Origin: Gibbula magus
Lineage: Eukaryota; Mollusca; Gastropoda; Trochida; Trochidae
DNA length: 64,000 bases
Direction of reading: 5' to 3'
Assembly: GCA_936450465.1 (NCBI GenBank)
Contig: CAKZFU010000102.1
Location: forward strand, 62,001 to 126,000
Positions 22,238-34,417 of the stretch are shown one piece after another. A program made the position numbers and the translations under genes. Position 1 is the stretch's first letter. Each line of letters starts with the position of its first letter. The notes under the pieces were generated by a model. It searched no databases. It was given only the letters and a program-made list of their open reading frames with translations, and was not told where the DNA came from.

Positions 22238-24474
22238 TTGGAATCGGTGACCGTCTTATCGGCAAACCGTGCCGTTATAGTCATTCCTGTAGGCCCAATT
22301 TTGGGCCAAAAGTCACTTTGGCCTAGACAACTTTTGATGGTCTCCTATGGAAGCTCACATGCTGTCGGTCGCATAGACGCATTCACTTTTGGAATCGGTG
22401 AGCGTCTTATCGGCAAACCGTGCCGTTATAGTCATTCCTGTAGGCCCAATTTTGGGCCAAAAGTCACTTTGGCCTAGACAACTTTTGATGGTCTCCTATG
22501 GAAGCTCACATGCTGACGGTCGCATAGACGCATTCCCTTTTGGAATCGGTGACCGTCTTATCGGCAACCCGTGCCGTTATAGTCATGCCCAAAAATGGGC
22601 CAAAAGGTGACTTTGGCCTAGACAACTTTTGATGGTCTCCTATGGAAGCTCACATGCTGTCGGTCGCATAGACGCATTCACTTTTGGAATCGGTGACCGT
22701 CTTATCGGCAAACCGTGCCGTTATAGTCATTCCTGTAGGCCCAATTTTGGGCCAAAAGTCACTTTGGCCTAGACAACTTTTGATGGTCTCCTATGGAAGC
22801 TCACATGCTGTCGGTCGCATAGACGCATTCACTTTTGGAATCGGTGAGCGTCTTATCGGCAAACCGTGCCGTTATAGTCATTCCTGTAGGCCCAATTTTG
22901 GGCCAAAAGTCACTTTGGCCTAGACAACTTTTGATGGTCTCCTATGGAAGCTCACATGCTGCCGGTCGCATAGACGCATTCCCTTTTGGAATCGGTGACC
23001 GTCTTATCGGCAACCCGTGCCGTTATAGTCATGCCCAAAAATGGGCCAAAAGGTGACTTTGGCCTAGACAACTTTTGATGGTCTCCTATGGAAGCTCACA
23101 TGCTGTCGGTCGCATAGACGCATTCACTTTTGGAATCGGTGACCGTCTTATCGGCAAACCGTGCTGTTATAGTCATTCCTGTAGGCCCAATTTTGGGCCA
23201 AAAGTCACTTTGGCCTAGACAACTTTTGATGGTCTCCTATGGAAGCTCACATGCTGTCGGTCGCATAGACGCATTCACTTTTGGAATCGGTGAGCGTCTT
23301 ATCGGCAAACCGTGCCGTTATAGTCATTCCTGTAGGCCCAATTTTGGGCCAAAAGTCACTTTGGCCTAGACAACTTTTGATGGTCTCCTATGGAAGCTCA
23401 CATGCTGCCGGTCGCATAGACGCATTCCCTTTTGGAATCGGTGAGCGTCTTATCGGCAAACCGTGCCGTTATAGTTATTCCTGTAGGCCCAATTTTGGGC
23501 CAAAAGTCACTTTGGCCTAGACAACTTTTGATGGTCTCCTATGGAAGCTCACATGCTGCCGGTCGCATAGACGCATTCCCTTTTGGAATCGGTGACCGTC
23601 TTATCGGCAACCCGTGCCGTTATAGTCATGCCCAAAAATGGGCCAAAAGGTGACTTTGGCCTAGACAACTTTTGATGGTCTCCTATGGAAGCTCACATGC
23701 TGTCGGTCGCATAGACGCATTCACTTTTGGAATCGGTGACCGTCTTATCGGCAAACCGTGCCGTTATAGTCATTCCTGTAGGCCCAATTTTGGGCCAAAA
23801 GTCACTTTGGCCTAGACAACTTTTGATGGTCTCCTATGGAAGCTCACATGCTGTCGGTCGCATAGACGCATTCACTTTTGGAATCGGTGAGCGTCTTATC
23901 GGCAAACCGTGCCGTTATAGTCATTCCTGTAGGCCCAATTTTGGGCCAAAAGTCACTTTGGCCTAGACAACTTTTGATGGTCTCCTATGGAAGCTCACAT
24001 GCTGTCGGTCGCATAGACGCATTCACTTTTGGAATCGGTGAGCGTCTTATCGGCAAACCGTGCCGTTATAGTCATTCCTGTAGGCCCAATTTTGGGCCAA
24101 AAGTCACTTTGGCCTAGACAACTTTTGATGGTCTCCTATGGAAGCTCACATGCTGCCGGTCGCATAGACGCATTCCCTTTTGGAATCGGTGAGCGTCTTA
24201 TCGGCAACCCGTGCCGTTATAGTCATGCCCAAAAATGGGCCAAAAGGTGACTTTGGCCTAGACAACTTTTGATGGTCTCCTATGGAAGCTCACATGCTGT
24301 CGGTCGCATAGACGCATTCACTTTTGGAATCGGTGACCGTCTTATCAGCAAACCGTGCCGTTATAGTCATTCCTGTAGGCCCAATTTTGGGCCAAAAGTC
24401 ACTTTGGCCTAGACAACTTTTGATGGTCTCCTATGGAAGCTCACATGCTGTCGGTCGCATAGACGCATTCCCTT
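22238..24474 (+). repeat. Trimers and two consecutive tetramers
   Basis: Trimers start at 22238 and 22684, tetramers (597 bp, with an extra b or a/b monomer) at 23130 and 23727, and a trimer at 24324, of which only its first monomer falls in this interval. The c of the second tetramer (24180) is a b/c hybrid: it starts GGTGAGCGTC but continues GGCAACCCG. CTTATCAGC near 24357 recurs elsewhere (40238, 44245). Confidence 0.9.
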
Positions 24475-26546
24475 TTGGAATCGGTGAGCGTCTTATCGGC
24501 AAACCGTGCCGTTATAGTCATTCCTGTAGGCCCAATTTTGGGCCAAAAGTCACTTTGGCCTAGACAACTTTTGATGGTCTCCTATGGAAGCTCACATGCT
24601 GCCGGTAGCATAGACGCATTCCCTTTTGGAATCGGTGACCGTCTTATCGGCAACCCGTGCCGTTATAGTCATGCCCAAAAATGGGCCAAAAGGTGACTTT
24701 GGCCTAGACAACTTTTGATGGTCTCCTATGGAAGCTCACATGCTGTCGGTCGCATAGACGCATTCACTTTTGGAATCGGTGACCGTCTTATCGGCAAACC
24801 GTGCCGTTATAGTCATTCCTGTAGGCCCAATTTTGGGCCAAAAGTCACTTTGGCCTAGACAACTTTTGATGGTCTCCTATGGAAGCTCACATGCTGCCGG
24901 TCGCATAGACGCATTCCCTTTTGGAATCGGTGACCGTCTTATCGGCAACCCATGCCGTTATAGTCATGCCCAAAAATGGGCCAAAAGGTGACTTTGGCCT
25001 AGACAACTTTTGATGGTCTCCTATGGAAGCTCACATGCTGTCGGTCGCATAGACGCATTCACTTTTGGAATCGGTGACCGTCTTATCGGCAAACCGTGCC
25101 GTTATAGTCATTCCTGTAGGCCCAATTTTGGGCCAAAAGTCACTTTGGCCTAGACAACTTTTGATGGTCTCCTATGGAAGCTCACATGCTGTCGGTCGCA
25201 TAGACGCATTCACTTTTGGAATCGGTGAGCGTCTTATCGGCAAACCGTGCCGTTATAGTCATTCCTGTAGGCCCAATTTTGGGCCAAAAGTCACTTTGGC
25301 CTAGTCAACTTTTGATGGTCTCCTATGGAAGCTCACATGCTGCCGGTCGCATAGACGCATTCCCTTTTGGAATCGGTGACCGTCTTATCGGCAACCCGTG
25401 CCGTTATAGTCATGCCCAAAAATGGGCCAAAAGGTGACTTTGGCCTAGACAACTTTTGATGGTCTCCTATGGAAGCTCACATGCTGTCGGTCGCATAGAC
25501 GCATTCACTTTTGGAATCGGTGACCGTCTTATCGGCAAACCGTGCCGTTATAGTCATTCCTGTAGGCCCAATTTTGGGCCAAAAGTCACTTTGGCCTAGA
25601 CAACTTTTGATGGTCTCCTATGGAAGCTCACATGCTGTCGGTCGCATAGACGCATTCACTTTTGGAATCGGTGACCGTCTTATCGGCAACCCGTGCCGTT
25701 ATAGTCATGCCCAAAAATGGGCCAAAATGTGACTTTGGCCTAGACAACTTTTGATGGTCTCCTATGGAAGCTCACATGCTGTCGGTCGCATAGACGCATT
25801 CACTTTTGGAATCGGTGACCGTCTTATCGGCAAACCGTGCCGTTATAGTCATTCCTGTAGGCCCAATTTTGGGCCAAAAGTCACTTTGGCCTAGACAACT
25901 TTTGATGGTCTCCTATGGAAGCTCACATGCTGTCGGTCGCATAGACGCATTCACTTTTGGAATCGGTGAGCGTCTTATCGGCAAACCGTGCCGTTATAGT
26001 CATTCCTGTAGGCCCAATTTTGGGCCAAAAGTCACTTTGGCCTAGACAACTTTTGATGGTCTCCTATGGAAGCTCACATGCTGCCGGTCGCATAGACGCA
26101 TTCCCTTTTGGAATCGGTGACCGTCTTATCGGCAACCCGTGCCGTTATAGTCATGCCCAAAAATGGGCCAAAAGGTGACTTTGGCCTAGACAACTTTTGA
26201 TGGTCTCCTATGGAAGCTCACATGCTGTCGGTCGCATAGACGCATTCACTTTTGGAATCGGTGACCGTCTTATCGGCAAACCGTGCCGTTATAGTCATTC
26301 CTGTAGGCCCAATTTTGGGCCAAAAGTCACTTTGGCCTAGACAACTTTTGATGGTCTCCTATGGAAGCTCACATGCTGCCGGTCGCATAGACGCATTCAC
26401 TTTTGGAATCGGTGAGCGTCTTATCGGCAAACCGTGCCGTTATAGTCATGCCCAAAAATGGGCCAAAAGGTGACTTTGGCCTAGACAACTTTTGATGGTC
26501 TCCTATGGAAGCTCACATGCTGTCGGTCGCATAGACGCATTCCCTT
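24475..26546 (+). repeat. 2,072-bp segmental duplication, copy 1 (14 monomers)
   Basis: The order is b-c, dimer (24770), trimer (25065), dimer (25511), trimer (25806), dimer (26252). The first five elements recur in the same order from 26547, at offset 2,072. Shared marks are a preceding monomer end that mixes GCTGTCGG with CATTCCCTT, the variant GCCGGTAGC (24607 and 26679), and a dimer whose second monomer follows CATTCACTT instead of CATTCCCTT (25511 and 27583). Confidence 0.85.
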
Positions 26547-27877
26547 TTGGAATCGGTGAGCGTCTTATCGGCAAACCGTGCCGTTATAGTCATTCCTGTA
26601 GGCCCAATTTTGGGCCAAAAGTCACTTTGGCCTAGACAACTTTTGATGGTCTCCTATGGAAGCTCACATGCTGCCGGTAGCATAGACGCATTCCCTTTTG
26701 GAATCGGCGACCGTCTTATCGGCAACCCGTGCCGTTATAGTCATGCCCAAAAATGGGCCAAAAGGTGACTTTGGCCTAGACAACTTTTGATGGTCTCCTA
26801 TGGAAGCTCACATGCTGTCGGTCGCATAGACGCATTCACTTTTGGAATCGGTGACCGTCTTATCGGCAAACCGTGCCGTTATAGTCATTCCTGTAGGCCC
26901 AATTTTGGGCCAAAAGTCACTTTGGCCTAGACAACTTTTGATGGTCTCCTATGGAAGCTCACATGCTGCCGGTCGCATAGACGCATTCCCTTTTGGAATC
27001 GGTGACCGTCTTATCGGCAACCCGTGCCGTTATAGTCATGCCCAAAAATGGGCCAAAAGGTGACTTTGGCCTAGACAACTTTTGATGGTCTCCTATGGAA
27101 GCTCACATGCTGTCGGTCGCATAGACGCATTCACTTTTGGAATCGGTGACCGTCTTATCGGCAAACCGTGCCGTTATAGTCATTCCTGTAGGCCCAATTT
27201 TGGGCCAAAAGTCACTTTGGCCTAGACAACTTTTGATGGTCTCCTATGGAAGCTCACATGCTGTCGGTCGCATAGACGCATTCACTTTTGGAATCGGTGA
27301 GCGTCTTATCGGCAAACCGTGCCGTTATAGTCATTCCTGTAGGCCCAATTTTGGGCCAAAAGTCACTTTGGCCTAGACAACTTTTGATGGTCTCCTATGG
27401 AAGCTCACATGCTGCCGGTCGCATAGACGCATTCCCTTTTGGAATCGGTGACCGTCTTATCGGCAACCCGTGCCGTTATAGTCATGCCCAAAAATGGGCC
27501 AAAAGGTGACTTTGGCCTAGACAACTTTTGATGGTCTCCTATGGAAGCTCACATGCTGTCGGTCGCATAGACGCATTCACTTTTGGAATCGGTGACCGTC
27601 TTATCGGCAAACCGTGCCGTTATAGTCATTCCTGTAGGCCCAATTTTGGGCCAAAAGTCACTTTGGCCTAGACAACTTTTGATGGTCTCCTATGGAAGCT
27701 CACATGCTGTCGGTCGCATAGACGCATTCACTTTTGGAATCGGTGACCGTCTTATCGGCAACCCGTGCCGTTATAGTCATGCCCAAAAATGGGCCAAAAG
27801 GTGACTTTGGCCTAGTCAACTTTTGATGGTCTCCTATGGAAGCTCACATGCTGTCGGTCGCATAGACGCATTCACTT
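26547..27877 (+). repeat. 2,072-bp segmental duplication, supported part of copy 2
   Basis: The elements are a b-c dimer (26547), a dimer (26842), a trimer (27137) and a dimer (27583), each 2,072 bp after its counterpart. Three dimers in a row (26252, 26547, 26842) arise at the junction. A private GGAATCGGCGACC lies near 26708. The trimer expected next is not present, so the shared part ends near 27.88 kb. Confidence 0.84.
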
Positions 27878-28770
27878 TTGGAATCGGTGACCGTCTTATC
27901 GGCAAACCGTGCCGTTATAGTCATGCCCAAAAATGGGCCAAAAGGTGACTTTGGCCTAGACAACTTTTGATGGTCTCCTATGGAAGCTCACATGCTGTCG
28001 GTCGCATAGACGCATTCACTTTTGGAATCGGTGACCGTCTTATCGGCAAACCGTGCCGTTATAGTCATTCCTGTAGGCCCAAAATTGGGCCAAAAGGTGA
28101 CTTTGGCCTAGTCAACTTTTGATGGTCTCCTATGGAAGCTCACATGCTGTCGGTCGCATAGACGCATTCACTTTTGGAATCGGTGACCGTCTTATCGGCA
28201 AACCGTGCCGTTATAGTCATTCCTGTAGGCCCAATTTTGGGCCAAAAGTCACTTTGGCCTAGACAACTTTTGATGGTCTCCTATGGAAGCTCACATGCTG
28301 TCGGTCGCATAGACGCATTCACTTTTGGAATCGGTGAGCGTCTTATCGGCAAACCGTGCCGTTATAGTCATTCCTGTAGGCCCAATTTTGGGCCAAAAGT
28401 CACTTTGGCCTAGACAACTTTTGATGGTCTCCTATGGAAGCTCACATGCTGCCGGTCGCATAGACGCATTCACTTTTGGAATCGGTGAGCGTCTTATCGG
28501 CAAACCGTGCCGTTATAGTCATTCCTGTAGGCCCAATTTTGGGCCAAACGTCACTTTGGCCTAGACAACTTTTGATGGTCTCCTATGGAAGCTCACATGC
28601 TGCCGGTCGCATAGACGCATTCCCTTTTGGAATCGGTGACCGTCTTATCGGCAACCCGTGCCGTTATAGTCATGCCCAAAAATGGGCCAAAAGGTGACTT
28701 TGGCCTAGACAACTTTTGATGGTCTCCTATGGAAGCTCACATGCTGTCGGTCGCATAGACGCATTCACTT
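27583..28770 (+). repeat. Eight-monomer segment (1,188 bp), copy 1
   Basis: Monomer order is a-like (27583), c (27734), c (27878), 152-bp hybrid (28022), a (28174), b (28325), b-like (28476), c (28627). Two monomers carry CCTAGTCAAC in place of CCTAGACAAC (27816 and 28112). The following segment at 28771 has the same plan. Two class c monomers side by side break the normal order. A private GGCCAAACGTCAC lies near 28548. Confidence 0.87.
28022..28173 (+). repeat. 152-bp monomer with reversed first palindrome
   Basis: The first inverted repeat here reads GGCCCAAAATTGGGCC (28076-28091), the exact reverse complement of the usual GGCCCAATTTTGGGCC. The second spacer is the class c form GGTGAC. The TCCTGTAG block is present, so the length is 152 bp. 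It is the only copy with this spacer that I found. Confidence 0.9.
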
Positions 28771-29950
28771 TTGGAATCGGTGACCGTCTTATCGGCAAAC
28801 CGTGCCGTTATAGTCATTCCTGTAGGCCCAATTTTGGGCCAAAAGTCACTTTGGCCTAGACAACTTTTGATGGTCTCCTATGGAAGCTCACATGCTGTCG
28901 GTCGCATAGACGCATTCACTTTTGGAATCGGTGACCGTCTTATCGGCAACCCGTGCCGTTATAGTCATGCCCAAAAATGGGCCAAAAGGTGACTTTGGCC
29001 TAGTCAACTTTTGATGGTCTCCTATGGAAGCTCACATGCTGTCGGTCGCATAGACGCATTCACTTTTGGAATCGGTGACCGTCTTATCGGCAAACCGTGC
29101 CGTTATAGTCATGCCCAAAAATGGGCCAAAAGGTGACTTTGGCCTAGACAACTTTTGATGGTCTCCTATGGAAGCTCACATGCTGTCGGTCGCATAGACG
29201 CATTCACTTTTGGAATCGGTGACCGTCTTATCGGCAACCCGTGCCGTTATAGTCATGCCCAAAAATGGGCCAAAAGGTGACTTTGGCCTAGTCAACTTTT
29301 GATGGTCTCCTATGGAAGCTCACATGCTGTCGGTCGCATAGACGCATTCACTTTTGGAATCGGTGACCGTCTTATCGGCAAACCGTGCCGTTATAGTCAT
29401 TCCTGTAGGCCCAATTTTGGGCCAAAAGTCACTTTGGCCTAGACAACTTTTGATGGTCTCCTATGGAAGCTCACATGCTGTCGGTCGCATAGACGCATTC
29501 ACTTTTGGAATCGGTGAGCGTCTTATCGGCAAACCGTGCCGTTATAGTCATTCCTGTAGGCCCAATTTTGGGCCAAAGGTCACTTTGGCCTAGACAACTT
29601 TTGATGGTCTCCTATGGAAGCTCACATGCTGCCGGTCGCATAGACGCATTCACTTTTGGAATCGGTGAGCGTCTTATCGGCAAACCGTGCCGTTATAGTC
29701 ATTCCTGTAGGCCCAATTTTGGGCCAAAAGTCACTTTGGCCTAGACAACTTTTGATGGTCTCCTATGGAAGCTCACATGCTGCCGGTAGCATAGACGCAT
29801 TCCCTTTTGGAATCGGTGACCGTCTTATCGGCAACCCGTGCCGTTATATTCATGCCCAAAAATGGGCCAAAAGGTGACTTTGGCCTAGACAACTTTTGAT
29901 GGTCTCCTATGGAAGCTCACATGCTGTCGGTCGCATAGACGCATTCACTT
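28771..29950 (+). repeat. Eight-monomer segment (1,180 bp), copy 2
   Basis: Order is a-like (28771), c (28922), c (29066), c (29210), a (29354), b (29505), b-like (29656), c (29807). It is 8 bp shorter than copy 1 because a 144-bp c stands where copy 1 has the 152-bp hybrid. CCTAGTCAAC recurs at 29004 (offset 1,188) and 29292 (offset 1,180). Three class c monomers in a row occur only here. GCCGGTAGC (29788) links it to 24607 and 26679. Confidence 0.88.
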
Positions 29951-32900
29951 TTGGAATCGGTGAGCGTCTTATCGGCAAACCGTGCCGTTATAGTCATTCC
30001 TGTAGGCCCAATTTTGGGCCAAAAGTCACTTTGGCCTAGACAACTTTTGATGGTCTCCTATGGAAGCTCACATGCTGTCGGTCGCATAGACGCATTCACT
30101 TTTGGAATCGGTGAGCGTCTTATCGGCAAACCGTGCCGTTAAAGTCATTCCTTTAGGCCCAATTTTGGGCCAAAAGTCACTTTGGCCTAGACAACTTTTG
30201 ATGGTCTCCTATGGAAGCTCACATGCTGCCGGTCGCATAGACGCATTCCCTTTTGGAATCGGTGACCGTCTTATCGGCAACCCGTGCCGTTATAGTCATG
30301 CCCAAAAATGGGCCAAAAGGTGACTTTGGCCTAGACAACTTTTGATGGTCTCCTATGGAAGCTCACATGCTGTCGGTCGCATAGACGCATTCACTTTTGG
30401 AATCGGTGACCGTCTTATCGGCAAACCGTGCCGTTATAGTCATTCCTGTAGGCCCAATTTTGGGCCAAAAGTCACTTTGGCCTAGACAACTTTTGATGGT
30501 CTCCTATGGAAGCTCACATGCTGTCGGTCGCATAGACGCATTCACTTTTGGAATCGGTGAGCGTCTTATCGGCAAACCGTGCCGTTTTAGTCATTCCTGT
30601 AGGCCCAATTTTGGGCCAAAAGTCACTTTGGCCTAGACAACTTTTGATGGTCTCCTATGGAAGCTCACATGCTGCCGGTCGCATAGACGCATTCCCTTTT
30701 GGAATCGGTGACCGTCTTATCGGCAACCCGTGCCGTTATAGTCATGCCCAAAAATGGGCCAAAAGGTGACTTTGGCCTAGACAACTTTTGATGGTCTCCT
30801 ATGGAAGCTCACATGCTGTCGGTCGCATAGACGCATTCACTTTTGGAATCGGTGACCGTCTTATCGGCAAACCGTGCCGTTATAGTCATTCCTGTAGGCC
30901 CAATTTTGGGCCAAAAGTCACTTTGGCCTAGACAACTTTTGATGGTCTCCTATGGAAGCTCACATGCTGCCGGTCGCATAGACGCATTCCCTTTTGGAAT
31001 CGGTGACCGTCTTATCGGCAACCCGTGCCGTTATAGTCATGCCCAAAAATGGGCCAAAAGGTGACTTTGGCCTAGACAACTTTTGATGGTCTCCTATGGA
31101 AGCTCACATGCTGTCGGTCGCATAGACGCATTCACTTTTGGAATCGGTGACCGTCTTATCGGCAAACCGTGCCGTTATAGTCATTCCTGTAGGCCCAATT
31201 TTGGGCCAAAAGTCACTTTGGCCTAGACAACTTTTGATGGTCTCCTATGGAAGCTCACATGCTGACGGTCGCATAGACGCATTCACTTTTGGAATCGGTG
31301 AGCGTCTTATCGGCAAACCGTGCCGTTATAGTCATTCCTGTAGGCCCAATTTTGGGCCAAAAGTCACTTTGGCCTAGACAACTTTTGATGGTCTCCTATG
31401 GAAGCTCACATGCTGCCGGTCGCATAGACGCATTCCCTTTTGGAATCGGTGACCGTCTTATCGGCAACCCGTGCCGTTATAGTCATGCCCAAAAATGGGC
31501 CAAAAGGTGACTTTGGCCTAGACAACTTTTGATGGTCTCCTATGGAAGCTCACATGCTGTCGGTCGCATAGACGCATTCACTTTTGGAATCGGTGACCGT
31601 CTTATCGGCAAACCGTGCCGTTATAGTCATTCCTGTAGGCCCAATTTTGGGCCAAAAGTCACTTTGGCCTAGACAACTTTTGATGGTCTCCTATGGAAGC
31701 TCACATGCTGTCGGTCGCATAGACGCATTCACTTTTGGAATCGGTGAGCGTCTTATCGGCAAACCGTGCCGTTATAGTCATTCCTGTAGGCCCAATTTTG
31801 GGCCAAAAGTCACTTTGGCCTAGACAACTTTTGATGGTCTCCTATGGAAGCTCACATGCTGACGGTCGCATAGACGCATTCACTTTTGGAATCGGTGAGC
31901 GTCTTATCGGCAAACCGTGCCGTTATAGTCATTCCTGTAGGCCCAATTTTGGGCCAAAAGTCACTTTGGCCTAGACAACTTTTGATGGTCTCCTATGGAA
32001 GCTCACATGCTGCCGGTCGCATAGACGCATTCCCTTTTGGAATCGGTGACCGTCTTATCGGCAACCCGTGCCGTTATAGTCATGCCCAAAAATGGGCCAA
32101 AAGGTGACTTTGGCCTAGACAACTTTTGATGGTCTCCTATGGAAGCTCACATGCTGTCGGTCGCATAGACGCATTCACTTTTGGAATCGGTGACCGTCTT
32201 ATCGGCAAACCGTGCCGTTATAGTCATTCCTGTAGGCCCAATTTTGGGCCAAAAGTCACTTTGGCTTAGACAACTTTTGATGGTCTCCTATGGAAGCTCA
32301 CATGCTGTCGGTCGCATAGACGCATTCACTTTTGGAATCGGTGAGCGTCTTATCGGCAAACCGTGCCGTTATAGTCATTCCTGTAGGCCCAATTTTGGGC
32401 CAAAAGTCACTTTGGCCTAGACAACTTTTGATGGTCTCCTATGGAAGCTCACATGCTGCCGGTCGCATAGACGCATTCCCTTTTGGAATCGGTGACCGTC
32501 TTATCGGCAACCCGTGCCGTTATAGTCATGCCCAAAAATGGGCCAAAAGGTGACTTTGGCCTAGACAACTTTTGATGGTCTCCTATGGAAGCTCACATGC
32601 TGTCGGTCGCATAGACGCATTCACTTTTGGAATCGGTGACCGTCTTATCGGCAAACCGTGCCGTTATAGTCATTCCTGTAGGCCCAATTTTGGGCCAAAA
32701 GTCACTTTGGCCTAGACAACTTTTGATGGTCTCCTATGGAAGCTCACATGCTGTCGGTCGCATAGACGCATTCACTTTTGGAATCGCTGAGCGTCTTATC
32801 GGCAAACCGTGCCGTTATAGTCATTCCTGTAGGCCCAATTTTGGGCCAAAAGTCACTTTGGCCTAGACAACTTTTGATGGTCTCCTATGGAAGCTCACAT

Positions 32901-33669
32901 GCTGCCGGTCGCATAGACGCATTCCCTTTTGGAATCGGTGACCGTCTTATCGGCAACCCGTGCCGTTATAGTCATGCCCAAAAATGGGCCAAAAGGTGAC
33001 TTTGGCCTAGACAACTTTTGATGGTCTCCTATGGAAGCTCACATGCTGTCGGTCGCATAGACGCATTCACTTTTGGAATCGGTGACCGTCTTATCGGCAA
33101 ACCGTGCCGTTATAGTCATTCCTGTAGGCCCAATTTTGGGCCAAAAGTCACTTTGGCCTAGACAACTTTTGATGGTCTCCTATGGAAGCTCACATGCTGT
33201 CGGTCGCATAGACGCATTCACTTTTGGAATCGGTGAGCGTCTTATCGGCAAACCGTGCCGTTATAGTCATTCCTGTAGGCCCAATTTTGGGCCAAAAGTC
33301 ACTTTGGCCTAGACAACTTTTGATGGTCTCCTATGGAAGCTCACATGCTGCCGGTCGCATAGACGCATTCCCTTTTGGAATCGGTGAGCGTCTTATCGGC
33401 AAACCGTGCCGTTATAGTCATTCCTGTAGGCCCAATTTTGGGCCAAAAGTCACTTTGGCCTAGACAACTTTTGATGGTCTCCTATGGAAGCTCACATGCT
33501 GCCGGTCGCATAGACGCATTCCCTTTTGGAATCGGTGACCGTCTTATCGGCAACCCGTGCCGTTATAGTCATGCCCAAAAATGGGCCAAAAGGTGACTTT
33601 GGCCTAGACAACTTTTGATGGTCTCCTATGGAAGCTCACATGCTGTCGGTCGCATAGACGCATTCACTT
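29951..33669 (+). repeat. Mixed trimers, dimer and tetramers
   Basis: Unit starts are 29951 (trimer), 30397 (trimer), 30843 (dimer), 31138 (trimer), 31584 (tetramer), 32181 (trimer), 32627 (trimer) and 33073 (tetramer). GCTGACGGTC recurs at about 31264 and 31861, 597 bp apart, consistent with tetramer-length unequal exchange. The monomer at 30102 has CGTTAAAGTCATTCCTTTAG, two changes close together. Confidence 0.9.
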
Positions 33670-34417
33670 TTGGAATCGGTGACCGTCTTATCGGCAAACC
33701 GTGCCGTTATAGTCATTCCTGTAGGCCCAATTTTGGGCCAAAAGTCACTTTGGCCTAGACAACTTTTGATGGTCTCCTATGGAAGCTCACATGCTGTCGG
33801 TCGCATAGACGCATTCACTTTTGGAATCGGTGAGCGTCTTATCGGCAAACCGTCCCGTTATAGTCATTCCTGTAGGCCCAATTTTGGGCCAAAAGTCACT
33901 TTGGCCTAGACAACTTTTGATGGTCTCCTATGGAAGCTCACATGCTGTCGGTCGCATAGACGCATTCACTTTTGGAATCGGTGAGCGTCTTATCGGCAAA
34001 CCGTCCCGTTATAGTCATTCCTGTAGGCCCAATTTTGGGCCAAAAGTCACTTTGGCCTAGACAACTTTTGATGGTCTCCTATGGAAGCTCACATGCTGTC
34101 GGTCGCATAGACGCATTCACTTTTGGAATCGGTGAGCGTCTTATCGGCAAACCGTGCCGTTATAGTCATTCCTGTAGGCCCAATTTTGGGCCAAAAGTCA
34201 CTTTGGCCTAGACAACTTTTGATGGTCTCCTATGGAAGCTCACATGCTGCCGGTCGCATAGACGCATTCCCTTTTGGAATCGGTGACCGTCTTATCGGCA
34301 ACCCGTGCCGTTATAGTCATGCCCAAAAATGGGCCAAAAGGTGACTTTGGCCTAGACAACTTTTGATGGTCTCCTATGGAAGCTCACATGCTGTCGGTCG
34401 CATAGACGCATTCACTT
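33670..34417 (+). repeat. Pentamer unit (748 bp) with a duplicated b-like monomer
   Basis: The order is a (33670), two b/a-like monomers (33821 and 33972), another b (34123) and c (34274). Monomers 33821 and 33972 share the private CCGTCCCG in place of CCGTGCCG, 151 bp apart, so one was copied from the other recently. This is the only 748-bp unit in the window. Confidence 0.92.

Noticed and set aside
30102..30252. The changed b monomer (GTTAAAGTCATTCCTTTAG) as a new class
   Set aside because: The two substitutions occur in one copy only, so this is a private variant and not a class.
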